Part shown: in pieces, positions 29,496 through 41,774 of the stretch
Layout: the number at the start of each line of letters is the position of its first letter
Position numbering within the stretch: the first letter of the stretch is position 1
Assembly (NCBI GenBank): GCA_013146195.2
Contig: CM028380.1
Location: forward strand, 80,282,571 to 80,346,570
Source of the DNA: Codonopsis lanceolata
Taxonomy: Eukaryota > Streptophyta > Magnoliopsida > Asterales > Campanulaceae
Length of the DNA stretch: 64,000 nt
Direction of reading: 5' to 3'
Notes under the pieces: generated by a model
Seen by the model: only the letters and a program-made list of their open reading frames with translations
The model's database searches: none
What the model was told of the DNA's origin: nothing
Made by a program: the position numbers and the translations under genes

Positions 29496-32400
29496 ATGCA
29501 GCCACAGAAGAACCCGCCGGAATACGACCTACCTGCCCTAGCCGCCATCAAAGTCAAAGCATCCTCACCTCGCTTCCCCCCTCCCACCACTCCTCTCGCC
29601 ACCGAAACCCCTACAGCTGGTGCCCAACGTAAAATCGGTATCGCCGTCGACCTCAGCGACGAGAGCGCTTTCGCTGTTAAGTGGGCCGTTCACCAGTACC
29701 TCCGCCCCGGAGATGCCGTGATCCTTCTCCACGTCCGTCCTACCTCCGTCCTCTACGGTGCCGATTGGGGCTCCGTCGACCCCTCGAGTGTCGACACCGA
29801 TCAAGAGTCTAAACAGAAGCTTGAAGACGAGTTCGATACTTTTACTACTACGAAAGCCTCTGATCTAGCGCAACCGCTGGTCGACGCGCACATACCGTTT
29901 AAAATACATATAGTGAAGGATCATGACATGAAGGAGAGGCTTTGCTTGGAGGTGGAGAGGCTAGGGTTAAGTGCCGTCATTATGGGAAGTCGAGGGTTTG
30001 GTGCGATCAAGCGCGGGACCGATGAAAGGCTCGGGAGTGTGAGTGATTACTGTGTGCGTCACTGTGTTTGTCCGGTAGTGGTTGTTAGGTATCCGGATGA
30101 GAAGGATGGTGGAAATGCTGGTACCGATTCGTTGGTTTCGGTTGCATTGGCGCATGAGGATGAGGAGGAGCCGGAATATCACGATGCCACGGATGATCGG
30201 AAAGGTTAGGTCATTTTCCCCGTCTATTTCGATTTGTTATTGCAATATGTCTATTTTGTGATTTAGTTGTTCCTATGCTTGCTTCATTTGAATGTGTTGG
30301 TTATACACTTGTTGATGTTATTTGTAAATCTTCTGGGTGAATTTTTAACTTTTTGAAGAATGAATTCTGCCATATTGTTTGTTGTGCGATGAACATGTGC
30401 TCTTTGTCAGTTTTAGCTTGGATCACTGACTTTGTCTTGTTTGAAAGAGTTGGAAGTACCCAAATAATGCAAACAATTGTGAAAGTTGATGGAAATTAAG
30501 GATTTCTTCTTTTTATTATACTTGGATCATATTCCCAGCCTTCCATTGCTTCCAAAATGAAGGGCACCTCCTAAAGGAATGCATTGTGAAGAGTTGGCAA
30601 GAGGACTCGGGCAAAGACCTTGAGGTCCTTGGTTCCAATCTCCATACCAACAAAGAGTCACACTTTTTTATCAAAAAAAAGAAAAGGGAATGCATTGTGA
30701 AAACTAAACTTGTATAAAATGGAAAATTTGTTGTAATATTTGTTTTCTAGAGTGCTGGCAGTCTAATTATGTGCTCTTTTTGGTATATAACATCTTATTT
30801 ATCAAAAAAAAAAGTCAAAATGCATATTTGGGCCACCCAACTTTTTATAAACTTGTAATGTGGTCACCGAAAGTTTAAGATTGTTATTCTTGCCACTGTA
30901 CATTAGTTACGTTGCAAGCGAGCCCATTTTTTGACAGACGTTAGACTGTTAGACATTAAGTTTGATTCAAATTCTTATTTTGCCCTCTAAAACTTTGTTG
31001 TGATTTTAGATATCCAAAGGGGCCTTACAAAAAAAAAAAAATACACGTCATTTATATAAAGTGCAGGGGGTCAAAACGTTTCTTCACTTCATCTTCAACC
31101 TCTCTACTATAACTGACCCACCCCCACCTCCTGTGTACTGTAACCGACCCACCCCCAGACTATCTCTCACTCTTATCTCGCTCAGTATTGAATATACGGA
31201 AGCTCACTCCCATTTTAAACCAACCCACAGACCCAAAAATCTCATATAGTATCAAAACTGAGGAATACAATCAGATGTACACACTCAAGAAATCCCAAGA
31301 AAGAATAGTGAGAATCCATGGTTGCGAAAGTCAAGTGGAAGGTTGTAAAGGCCCTCCTTCCGCGCGGCAGTGAGGGAGGAGGAACTGTGTGCTGCCATCT
31401 ATGGCAGCCCCGATGACTCCACCGGATTTTGAAAAAAAAAAGTTCCAGATCTAGACCATAATCATAAAACGGGCAAGATTCATGGTTGGAAACTCAAATG
31501 AAAAATGCGATGGTTTTGATTTCTCTACTACCTGGTGTGGCCAGGATAATAGAGCCTGTCTACAACGCCCTTTCTTTCAAGATCCCTGAGACCGACTCAT
31601 CAAGATTGACGTCGATGAATTGTTGGTTTACCAATTTCTTTTCTTGTAGCAGTATTTTAGGTGTAGTTTACTAACATATCTGTGTAATTGGAGGCATCAC
31701 AGCTCTGCCGTGACAACGTCGTCAGCCACAGGGGGAGAGAGAGAGCAAAAAAAGAAAAAGAGAGAGAGAGAGAGAGAAAAAATGGAGCAACAACAAGAAG
31801 GGGAAGAAAAGAGAAAGTTGGGAGAAAGATGATTTAGAGAATGGGGAAGAAAAGAGAAAGCTGGAATTGACGATGAAGATGGGTGGGGGAAGGGGCCGTG
31901 GCTGTAGCTGTAGCTGTAGGCAATCAAGTGATGTTTAGTTTTTTTTTTAAATTATACTTTGAACCCTTTTCTTTATACAAATGGCATATGTAATTTTTTT
32001 TTAAGTTAGACCCCTTAGGATTTCTAATATCATAAAAAAATTGTATTTAGAAGGGTAAAGTAGATATTTGACATAACTTGATGGTTAAATCAAACGTCCA
32101 TCCAAAAATGGGTTAATTTGCCGCCTAACTAATGTACAGTGGCAAAAATAAAAATTTTAAACTTTCGGTGGTCGCATTGCAAGTTTTTGAAAAGTTGGGT
32201 GGCCCAAATATGGGTTTTGCCAAAAAAATATGATATGTGCTCTTATTTTTGATGATCAATCTAGAAAGTAATCAAGTTCAGAAGGGAAAACTAATGTGTT
32301 GTATGTGTCTTTTAATGTGCGCCATCCCTTTTATTCACACCAGTATGAAGGGTGCAGTTGTTGCGGACTCTGGTAGTATATATCTACTATAGAGTTCGTA

Positions 32401-35400
32401 CAGTCATGCAGAACTAGTTTTTTTCTTTTTCTTTTCTGGGGTGGGGGTGGGGTGGGGGTGCAGGGTTTCTCTGTTCTTTTGAGTTTGAGGTTTGTAAATT
32501 ACTGAAGGTGTTTGATTATGCTCTAGCTTAAAATGCTGAGATGTGAGGCTGACTGTATGTTTTCTTTGCTTCCAATGGGGGGTGATGATGTAGACTTGAT
32601 GTGTTACTTAGTATTTTCTTAACATGTCTGCATGGTATGTGCGGATTGTTAATTAACATCCCGAAAAAAGAGTTTGATATTCTTGGTGACTCTGAAATCG
32701 AGAAGAGAGAGAGTTATCAAGAAAGCTCGCTGCAGGAATTTGATCATCTTGATAAAAGCCCGAAGTATGAAAACACAGCTATCGAGTTTGGTTAATTTGA
32801 TGGGGGCTTCCATTCAGTCATAATCATAAACTGAACCGCCTTCGTCATTTTGATTAATGCACATTTATGTCTTATGGAAGATATTTGGTGTATTGGATCT
32901 CTTATGTATTGAACTTGTAGGATGTCCGAATCTTCATTTCGTGATCTGTATAACGACCAGAACATGCAGTAAATTGAATAAGAAGCTTTGTGGCAGGCAG
33001 GCAGCACGTTTTTTTGCTCATCCTTGCGTAAAATAAGGACACCCTCGATAACGATCAAGTATTATGCAGCAAGTCCACTAATCAACCTACCGCCACCCAA
33101 ACACCTGAATTCCAAGAACAATAAAATAGTTCTTTTGTGATGAGTTCAGCACGTGGGGTCAACAATTTGAAGAATAGAACAAAACTCATAGTATCAACTG
33201 ATGAAAAAAGATGAGCATGCTTTGTATTAGTAATAATTTAGTATTCTGAGAGGACTCAGACAAGCAGTAAGATCAATCCTTTTCACTACCGTTTTTAAAA
33301 TCCTAAAATGGCAAATGATCGATCCTTTAGGAGGCAAGAACTTAACGCAGAGGATAGTCTACAATAGATAGTGTGTGTGTGTGGGAGAGAGAGAGAGAGA
33401 GGAGGAATTAGGAAAGAGGATAGATAGTGAACTGCATACTGCCTAGTGAGAGAATCAGTGAAGATTTCAGAGAAAAAGAATTGATCTGTTGGAATTTGTT
33501 GAAGGCCTTGGGAAAATTAATTACAGAGTACTCGGTTAGTCATTTTCCTTTGGCTTTTCTCCAAGTTTTACCAAACACTTTATAAAACGTACATGGAGTC
33601 TTATTTTGTGAAACATGCAGAGCCTAAATTGTAATTGTTTCAGCCTACTATGGCAACTCTGGGGCAAGGCTTTAACACATCGTGCTGCAAATATTTGAGA
33701 GAGCATTGTTTGGATATTGATAAAATTATGTTCAAAGTTTTACTTATCAAAAATAAATAAATTAGAAACACACCTTTGGGCCACTGTACCTTTCAAAAAA
33801 TTGCAATTAGGCCACTAAGACGTCAAAATTTTCGGAGTGGCCACTGTATCAGACTTATCTTGCATTTTAACCCAATTTTTGGATGGACGTTAAGATCGGC
33901 TGTTAAATACCTATTTTGCTCTTGTGTTCATCTTATTTTCATCTTTCTTTGCCATAGCAGCACGCTAGCACCAACGCCAAAATTCATATGCAAACACCAA
34001 AACCCATGGTGAAAAAGTCAACATCCAAATTCAAAAGGCCATCCGAGGTTATTTATTCTCTATTTAGAAATAGTGAGCGAGAGAGACCGAAAAAATTGGT
34101 CGGATTTGAGAAATTAAGTTTGTAGGAATCTAATAACTCATGTCCGGTCACCTCTCTCTTTGCCGGCAAAGCCTCTTCATCATCGTTCCAATTTCAGTCG
34201 CACACCACTAGTGGATCCATACCGTTGGTGTATCCATTGGTTCTTGGTGAAAACAAAGAGATAATGGGTAGATCAGGAACAGATGGAGGGAGGTCTGGGT
34301 TTAAAACTCAAAATTAAAATTTGGCAAATTTAAATTAAAATTTGGTGAATTTCATATCAAGTACTTGATAGTAAACCCGAGATCTGGGTTTAAAACTCAA
34401 AAAATGAAATAATCAAGGAGTGAGAAAACACTAGATCAAAAGAGAACATGAGAGAAATAGAGAGAGGAAGGTTTTTCTTTGATCGAACCCATAAAAATTG
34501 AAAAATCTACAGTCCATGTATCACGGTGATACAGACTCGGAGGGAGGGGCAGCCATGGCGGAAGAGGAAGCAGTGGAGGCAGAGATTGAAATGGCGCTTG
34601 GACGGAACTTGGAGAGACGTCGGAGATGGCTGCTGCTGAAGCAAGGAAGAAGATGAACGGATATGGGGTCGCTCGCTTGAGGGTGGGTTGGAGTTGAATA
34701 AATGGCGGGCATAACCGACGCTGCAAGGATGGATGCCGGAGTTGATGATGGATATTGGAAGGTGCGTGGAGAGAGAAAATCATGGGTTACATGTTACATG
34801 TTCTATAGAAGTGACAAATGGGGATGGGGTTAGCTCACTTGTTTGCCTGGATTTGGGGGAGAAAGATGGGGTAGGAAACGGCTGCACCTGGTTTCAACAA
34901 TGGTGGGGAGAGAGAGGGGGGGAGGAAGAGGAAAGATGCAGTCAATGGGGGTATTTGTTAATTAAAAACCTAGATGAAGATGAAGATGACGAGGGCAAAA
35001 TGGGAATTTTCCATAAGTTAACGTCTGAACTTAATGTCCATCCAAAAATTGGGTTAACATGCAAGATAAGTCTGGTACAGTGGCTACTCCGAAAATTTTG
35101 GCGTCTCAGTGGCCTAATTGCAATTTTTTGAAAAGTACGGTTGCCCAAAGGTGTGTTTTGCCAAAAAATTATGTTCAAGTTGTTCCGTCCAAGCAAAATT
35201 GTGCATTCCTGGTTATATTCTGTGTTATTAATAGCCCTGGTGTGCAGATTGTACTTTCTATTAGTCTTTATATTAGTTATGTTTTATTTAATAAGTAAAA
35301 AATATATGTATATCGATAAAGCTATGGATGATGTTGCAACTCACGTGCACATGAAGTCTGCAATATACAAAGCTAACTTAAACAAAAGAGTACTCTACTG

Positions 35401-36326
35401 ATAGAAGACCCGGGGTTCACGAAAAGAGTTGAAAGAACTGAGCACCAACTCCATGTGGTTAGTGTATCAGTCTTTGATTTAGATGAAAAACATGTGGTAA
35501 GTTGGATGTCTTAGCTATGTGTACTAAAGTTGTAGGGCTTCTGAAGGTATGCAAGGTCTACTTTTGTAATTTATTGTTGTCCGGTTGACTTGTCATTTGG
35601 TTGAAGGATGCTGTTTCATCTGGTCAACCTTTCTTTGAATGGCCTCGCACCTCTTGTCTTCTCTTTTACTGGTCGTCTTGTTCAAAGTACAGAGTGGAGT
35701 GTAAAAATGTCTATGGCTGCAGTTGGGATATTTTTCCACGATTCTTTAGGAAGTCAGTGGGTGACACTTGCCAGTAACGTTGGTTGTTTTATGATTTTTG
35801 TTTTTCTTTTTGATAAGAGATTGTTTTATGATTCTTGGCTTTGTGGCTCATCTTTGTTGAGTTTGCCATGGTGATATAAAGTGGTTGCTGATAAAGGTTA
35901 GTCACAGCTATTACGAGCAGCGTATTGAGTTGGACTAGTATATCGGTCAGCAAGGATATAGATTGTTTCAGTTTTGTAGTATATTGTGTGGTAAGTCTTA
36001 TTCAAGGCATCAATGCATGCTTGTGACCAGAGTCATTAACTAGAAAATAAATCGAAGGGAAAGCACCATCGATGCCCTTTTTGCTAGTTTATAAGATTCT
36101 TGGCATAGTAGTTTCGTTTGACATTGAGAAAAGCTGATTTCAAGTTCTCTGGCAGTAGTTTCTTAGCAAGGACAAACATTAATACTTCAGCTGCATGTGC
36201 CTTTTATATTGAAATTCCATCCTTTCACGGGTTTGCTATTTATTCTTGTGAAAATGAATATCACAGTACCACCTGATGAATCTGAACTGACTATATGCTC
36301 TTGGTTGTTTATTTGCAGACGCCTAG
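29496..36326 (+). CDS. PHOS32/34-like universal stress protein (2 coding exons)
   Basis: Exon 1 (29496-30204) encodes 236 residues. A proline-rich N-terminus contains SSPR (23-26), which corresponds to the MAP-kinase site of Arabidopsis PHOS32. A UspA fold follows (about 45-198), with KIGIAVDLS at the start and the ATP-loop GSRGFG...RLGSVSDY (164-185), then an acidic tail. Read straight through, the frame would stop just after AAAG|GTTAGG. That site is a good splice donor. An acceptor, TTTATTTGCAG, at 36318 joins GAC GCC TAG, so the protein would end K-D-A, the ending remembered for related plant proteins. The 6.1-kb intron contains a SINE and two MULE-like elements. The protein is a predicted ATP-binding stress protein. 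The distant exon is inferred. Confidence 0.8.
30591..30686 (+). mobile_element. tRNA-derived SINE of a second subfamily
   Basis: It starts GAGTTGGCAAGAGGACTCGG (A-box region), has the B-box-like GGTTCCAATCTCC and ends TTTTTTATCAAAAAAAAG. A perfect 15-bp duplication GGAATGCATTGTGAA flanks it at 30576-30590 and 30687-30701. Confidence 0.82.
30779..30813 (+). repeat. Truncated retroposon tail hosting a MULE
   Basis: About 35 bp, ATATAACATCTTATTTATC followed by ten A, resembles the 3' end of a plant LINE or SINE. TATGTGCTCTT directly before it (30768-30778) recurs at 32234-32244, beyond the inserted MULE-like element. Confidence 0.5.
30814..32221. mobile_element. MULE-like non-autonomous element with about 200-bp TIRs
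   Basis: The left end GTCAAAATGCATATTTGGGC and the complement of the right end GGCAAAACCCATATTTGGGC match. The similarity extends about 200 bp through CGAAAGTTTAA and GCCACTGTACATTAGTTA. The 1.4-kb interior holds GA-rich sequence (31725-31870) but no transposase. Both sides are poly-A, so a target duplication would be hidden. A related element lies at 33765-35162. Confidence 0.75.
33765..35162. mobile_element. Second MULE-like element of the same family
   Basis: The terminal inverted repeats of about 170 bp are roughly 90% alike by eye (ACACACCTTTGGGC, CAATTAGGCCACT.AGACG, CAGACTTATCTTGCAT, AACCCAATTTTTGGATGGAC). It too follows a retroposon-like tail (ACTTATCAAAAATAAATAAA). A 13-bp repeat AAATTATGTTCAA flanks tail plus element at 33723-33735 and 35166-35178. 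No transposase is seen. The interior contains GA-rich and TCTCTC-rich sequence. Confidence 0.78.
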
Positions 36327-36447
36327 CTGAAATTTGTGTCGTGCAGCAAATCTCATGGCTTGGGGCAAGCATTTTGGTGTGTAAAGAAGCTTTTTCTGTT
36401 CGTCATAGTTTTCCCCCCATGCTCACCTAGGAGATTATATGTGTGTG

Positions 36448-36478
<31 letters not shown>

Positions 36479-37251
36479 CAATTCTCATCAATCCACGAGT
36501 TCAGATGCATTCTTAACCAAACATGCCTCGTCTATTTCATACCAAAAACATCCAATCCTTTTGCTTTTAGTAAATGTTGCCCTGTGTGCTTATTGAATTT
36601 ATTCCAAATGTCTGATGTTACTTCTGGCTGTTTTTATTTTGTAGGAACTGAAGTAAGCATTGCAGTCTACAAACTCGAGTTAAAATTAACTAGATGTTCG
36701 TAATGGTTGGATTTGGATCATGTATATGAGCAGTGGTTGCCATCTCCTTGTCCATTGACAGTTCCTCACATGCAAACTGTACTAGTCTATGGTTGAGTGT
36801 ATGGCGTTTAACTGCCTTCTTTGTGTTATATTTACATCTGTGTAATGTGGAGAATGTCTTTGATTTTTGGACCTTATTTTACTTCTTGGCTTATGATCTG
36901 AATATCTGATTTTCATATATATGTTAGTCTGCAGCTAATATTTAGTATTCCCTCCAATGTCACTTGTCCTATTTTTGGTTCATGATCATCTACGTAGTGA
37001 CACCGATTTTAATTGTCTTGCTTCAGTTGAATTTGATTACAACTTTGATAAAAAGTTGGGTCAAGTCAAGCTAACGAAGTTGCTTAATCCTCAAATTATG
37101 AGGGTATCTTTTTGATACCTTATGCTATTGGAATTTGAATTGGGGCTTTCAAAATCTATTCCATCATTTGAAGCACAATTAAAACTTGGAATTGTAATTA
37201 AGTTGAAATTTCAAATATCTCAATTTTGTAAAACTAATTTTACACTAAATC
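36327..37251 (+). other. 3' flank of the stress-protein gene; probable UTR then MITE scraps
   Basis: The first several hundred bases probably include the 3' untranslated region. A dinucleotide run TATATA..ACACAC lies at 36448-36478. A TTCCCTCCAATGTCACTTGT stretch at about 36951 and GGGGCTTTCAAAATCTATTC at about 37142 look like isolated MITE termini. No other gene. Confidence 0.4.
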
Positions 37252-37467
37252 CTAGGTGTGTGCATGGGCCTAGGTGTGTGCATGGGCTCTTTGGCATACG
37301 GGCCAAGATCGCCCATCTAGCCATGAGCTTCAATTTTCAATGTCCAGTATAGTGGGCTTTATGCGGACATAAAATTGATGGGCTTTCTTGGGCTTTGACG
37401 GGCATTACATGGGAACGGGCTTTGATGGGCTTATGGATTGAATTATATGTTTTGATATTTTTATAGG

Positions 37468-38948
37468 GGGAATTTCAAGTGGGTACAATTTTGAAAACAT
37501 GTTTTCATCTAGGACCATTAATTTTTTACACGTTTCATAAAACTACAAATTGCTTACCAAATGACAAAAATGCCATTAATGAAAACTCGATCCAATCGAA
37601 ATCAACTCGATGCCTCGAAATCAAATGAGAAATCAACAAAAATCAACCTCGATGCCAAATCAACCCGATGGAAATCAACCTGATGCCAGGCATCAGAAAT
37701 CAATCGCAGGCATCAGAAACCCATTAGTTCACAAATCGAAGTCAAAGCTCAAACAATTGATCTAAATCACAAATATGTATACATACAACAATGTATATTA
37801 AAGTGAAGCTTACAATAAAGCAATTGGTTACGAAGAAGAAGATGGAAAAATTGAAAGCACTGATAGTTACGTGGGACGGGTAAGCTCGTATATGAAACTA
37901 TATGGGGCTTTAATTCGTGTTTGAAACTATTGTTTCTAGCAACTCTAATTGTTAATTACAACTTCAACTTGAAATTAAGACTGGACTAATTGTTTGAAAA
38001 GGAACCGATAATATGGTGCCCACTTTCTCTCGAAGTTGATGGTTTTGCAAACCCCGCATGGGATCAAAGAAGGTTGGACATGGCTTGCTCATTTTAAATG
38101 CCCTCCCAAACTATTATTCAGCATTGCGTGCATTTCTTGAAGTAAGATGATTTTCAAAGTTGATATATTTTTGCGAATGTTACGGGCGATTCCAATTACC
38201 AAAGTTGTTTTTGGTAAAGGGGTTACCCGAGTAACCATTCCTAGATATGAATCTCTCTCGAAAATACATTCAGTGTAATTATGTTTGCCCCTGCTTCGGA
38301 TGTCGGGATTCGCCTGTATAAAAGATACAAGGCCAGAAGTTCCCTGGATGTCATTTATGGCAAATTTCTTAATGCGCCAAGGAAAGGGAAGATCCTTAAA
38401 AAGGTAGTGATGAGCATAAAGAAGATGAAAACATAAACCCAAAATGTAAAATATTTAACGAAATGGAGGCAATCGAGCAAATAACTTACGTTGCTAAAAC
38501 GTTGATAAAATCAAGAACAATGTGGAAGCGAGCTTGGCGAGAATAGAAACAACGAGATCATCCGTAACGCATCAAAGAAATCACAATTCTTCGCAGCGTC
38601 ATAAGAAGTATCCACCGCCGACGACGATGATCTCATACGTTTACGGCATCTCATTGGCTTAAAAGCTTTGTGTGATATCTCGTGATGCCCCTGAATCATT
38701 TAGAAAATGGAGAAAGTGAAGTGACCGGTCAGTCACCCACTTTTACTTTTACTGTGCACATAATCGGTGACATTGAGACTGCAAATGGAGAAAGTTGAGT
38801 ACTATCCACGCATTTTTCTTCCTGTATGATATAAATGGGGGTAGTAATGTATTTTTACCTCAAAATTGTATCTAAAAGATATGTTTCAAAAATGACTGGA
38901 TTGATTTGAAAACATATTTTTAAAAATGTACCGGCTTGTAATTTTTCC
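37468..38948. mobile_element. Element B: relative of the hairpin-array MULE, inverted
   Basis: The L module (37468-37600: GGGAATTTCAAGTGGGTACA...GCCATTAATGAA) and the R module (38845-38948: TATCTAAAAGATATG...CCGGCTTGTAATTTTTCC) match those of element A in reverse order. Next to the L module is a short decayed array of GATGCC/GGCATC units (about 37601-37720). An F-box fragment lies near the R end. No clear target-site duplication was found. It is nested in the hAT element at 37252-42897. Confidence 0.7.
38480..38699 (-). pseudogene. Captured F-box gene fragment
   Basis: On the minus strand a Ser-rich lead (KRMRSSSSAVD) is followed by CDFFDAL. After a frameshift comes DDLVVSILAKLAS, and after another DFINVLAT, ending at a donor-like GTAAGT near 38490. 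This order is the start of the F-box of plant F-box proteins of the At1g67340/At5g50450 kind, substrate adaptors of SCF ubiquitin ligases. Two frameshifts within 60 bases make it non-functional. It sits inside element B, so it is read as captured DNA. The remaining minus-strand open frame at 38089-38442 is not recognised. Confidence 0.6.
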
Positions 38949-39546
38949 TAATTTCAATGCATATCGTTTATACCCATAAAAAATTTAAACTAGCATGAAT
39001 AGTTTCTAGAGATTAAATGAAATAATCATTTATTCTCCCAACTCTAAAGTTCTCAACCTTAAAATTTTCAAGTCACAACTTAAACTTTAATATTAAAAGA
39101 CATAAATTAAAAATTAAAATTACAAGTCCCAACTACAAATTTAAAATTACAAAGTCCCAACTTCAAATTTAAAATTATAAGTCCCAACTTCAAATTTAAA
39201 ATTACAAGTCCCAACTTCAAATTTAAAATTAAAAGTCTCAACTTCAAAAGAAATTGGAATAGGCAAAAGCTAGCAAAAAGTCGGATGAAACAAAAAATCC
39301 ATCATCTTGAGGTCAAACATCCTTCAATCCATCAACTTGAGTAACCATGAAAAATCATCTACATGAAACCAAAAAAGTTACATAAAAATTATGAAACAAA
39401 CTAAAAAAACAACAAATCAAATAGGCAAAAGCTAGCAAAATGTTACCTTTTTAAATTTATCTTCACCAATCAATCCTCATCAAAACAATTTGCACGAAAC
39501 TTGGGTCGACTTTTCAATTCATCTATAAGATAAATCAAATTAAATG
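38949..39546. repeat. hAT interior with short tandem AAGTCCCAACTTCAAATTTA repeats
   Basis: About five copies of a 31-35 base unit (AAGTCCCAACTTCAAATTTAAAATTA) lie at about 39080-39245. The phrase AGGCAAAAGCTAGCAAAA also recurs at about 39258 and 39422. This is the non-coding 3' side of the hAT element. Confidence 0.55.
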
Positions 39547-39589
39547 TCAAATAAGAAAATCAAAATGACAAATACATAAGTAAAAGTTA

Positions 39590-41774
39590 ATAATAATTGA
39601 CAATTTTTTACCTAATTCAATCTTCTCAAGTTGCTCTTGCAATTCCTCCAAAACTTGAGCTTGTATAATTTGACTCTCAATATCAACCGAAGTATTACGA
39701 ATCCAATCTTGTGCACATATCAATGCCTCCGCCGCCTTAGGAGTAAGGGAACTCCTAAAAGGATCTATGACCCCCCGTGCTAAATGCCGACTCACTAGCA
39801 ACGGAGGAAATTGGCATAGCCAAAACATGCCTAGCAATTTGTGAAAGGATTAGGAATCTCGAAGAATTGTTTTTCCACCAAATTAACAAATCAAAATTTT
39901 CACTCATTAATTTTTCATTTTCAACATGGTCCCCCAAATAAATGTCAACTTCCGTTTTTCCAACTTCATTTTCTTCCTCAAGATGTTTTAAGAAACCATC
40001 TTCCAAATCATCAAGTTCCATTTTACTTGCACTTGAGGAAGTAGTACCATCACCCAAATTTGTTTTCACCTCTTTACTTTTATAATGATCATACAATTCA
40101 ATCAAAGTTTTCTTCACTCTTTCCCCCATTTCTTTAGCTCTTTCACTATTCTTCCCATAAATTCGATTAAAACAATAATTCACATAAGCCATTTTATGAC
40201 GAGGATCTAAAACCACGGCAACATGCAACAAGTAATTCATATTTTCCATGTTATCCCAATACTTGTCATATTTCGCCCTCATTCTTATAGCAATGTTTCT
40301 TGCAACTATATCATCATTGTCCATACACATTTTTCCAAACTTACAATGCAAAGACACAAGCTCACCAAAAAATACATTGGATGTTGAATACTTTGACCCC
40401 GAGATTTTCAATGTCATTTCATAAAATATTTGCAAGAAATCAACAAGATGACTAACTTTTTGAAAATCCTCAACCGTTGGTGCCCCCACAACCCTTGCTT
40501 TCTTTTTCTTCCTTGTTCTTGTATTATCTTCAAAAATTTCCTCATCCCCACCAAAAAAGTAATCTACATACTTCGAATCTTTACCCATCTTATCAAAGAC
40601 TAAAGCATATTTTGTGGCGGTTTCTAGCATTAAGTAGGTGGAATTCCACCTAGTATCAACATCAAGAGATAATTTTTTACTACACTTTATGCCAACTTTT
40701 TCAACACATGACTCAAACTTTGCAAGCCTTGCGGGAGAAGACCTCACATATCTCACGGCATTTCGAATCCTCACAATTTCCTCCATATGTTCCTCCAAAC
40801 CATCTCTCACAACAAGATTGAGAATGTGGGCACAACATCTCAAATGCAAATACTTACAATCTAATATGGAATTTGACCCACTAAGTTCATCTTTCAAAAA
40901 CTTAATGGCACCATCATTAGATGAAGCATTGTCAACCGTAATTGTGAAAATTTGATCAATACCCCAATCTCTCAAGCATTCATTAACCAATTTCCCAATT
41001 GTTATCCCCCTATGATTAGCAATTGGACAAAAGTTTAAGATTTTTTTTTCTCAAAGTCCAATCATCATCTATCCAATGAGCTGTGAGACAACTGTAGTTG
41101 ATGTTTTGACATGAAGACCAAGTATACGTAGTAAGAGAAACTCGTTGTCCCTTCAAAAGAATTTTTAATTTTAATGTCTCTTCCTTGTAAATTTTCAAGC
41201 AATCTCTAGCAACCGTCGAACGAGAGGGAATTTTGAAGTTGGGGTTCAATTCCCAAAACATCTCCCTAAGCCCCTCATCATCCACAATACTAAAAGGCTT
41301 ATTATCTTTTATGCACATCGCTGCAAGAGTTCTTCTAGCCCTATCTTGATTAAATGAATAATTTGTGATGCTAACTCCAACTCCATTACCCCCCTCTTTT
41401 AGTTCACTCTTGAACTGCAAAGTCTTTTGTCTTTTTCCATCTTTTATAGTCCCCTTTAAACCCACAAAATAAGGTGATGTTGTACAAGTTTGCTTTAAAT
41501 GTCTCCCCATAGCATTTGTTCCATTCTTAATAGGATCGAAATTAAAGGGTTTCTTGCAATAGGTACAAAATATCTTCTTAGGATAAGGTTTAGTCTTCGG
41601 CCTCTTAAAATGATCCCACACCCATGAAGTGACTTTAGGATCACAATCATTCTCCCCATCTAAATCAATCTCAACTTTTTCAATAGTTTTCTTTTCTTTC
41701 TCAATAATTTCTGTTTCCATCTCTGAAAAAAAATCAAGACAAGACACAAATAAATCATTTAAGGCAAAACCCAT
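39590..41774 (-). pseudogene. hAT transposase (BED finger, hATC) with frameshifts
   Basis: Reading on the minus strand from 41774: a BED-type zinc finger (SWVWDHFKRP...CTYC...H..QTC), then the catalytic region with TVDNASSNDGAIKFLKDEL, HLRCCAHILNLVV and DTRWNSTYLML, then the C-terminal dimerisation domain ending PISSVASESAFSTGG, and after a frame change VIDPFRSSLTPKAAEALICA. The family catalyses cut-and-paste transposition and makes 8-bp target duplications. One frameshift lies at the T-run near 41040, splitting the protein into 252- and 411-residue parts, and a second near 39780 interrupts the hATC domain. It resembles plant RICESLEEPER/DAYSLEEPER-like and other zf-BED transposases. It is nearly full length but non-functional as read. 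Confidence 0.88.

Larger units (their letters stand above)
30205..36318 (+). other. Predicted 6.1-kb intron loaded with transposons
   Basis: The donor GTTAGG follows AAAG, and the acceptor TTTATTTGCAG has a possible branch site (CTGACTATA) about 30 bases upstream. Within it lie a SINE (30591), two MULE-like elements (30814 and 33765) and unclassified DNA at 32245-33720 and 35180-36300 with no protein-coding signal on either strand. Confidence 0.6.

Noticed and set aside
29565..30182. Minus-strand open frames across the stress-protein exon
   Set aside because: They mirror the real plus-strand coding region, which has clear domain conservation.
34436..35131. Minus- and plus-strand frames of about 115-132 codons inside the second intronic MULE-like element
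   Set aside because: Both overlap on opposite strands, are low in complexity and match no family. They lie within a non-autonomous transposon in a predicted intron.
37468..38948. An 11-bp target-site duplication for element B
   Set aside because: The flanks (ATTTTTATAGG and TAATTTCAATG) agree only in part, so no duplication is claimed.
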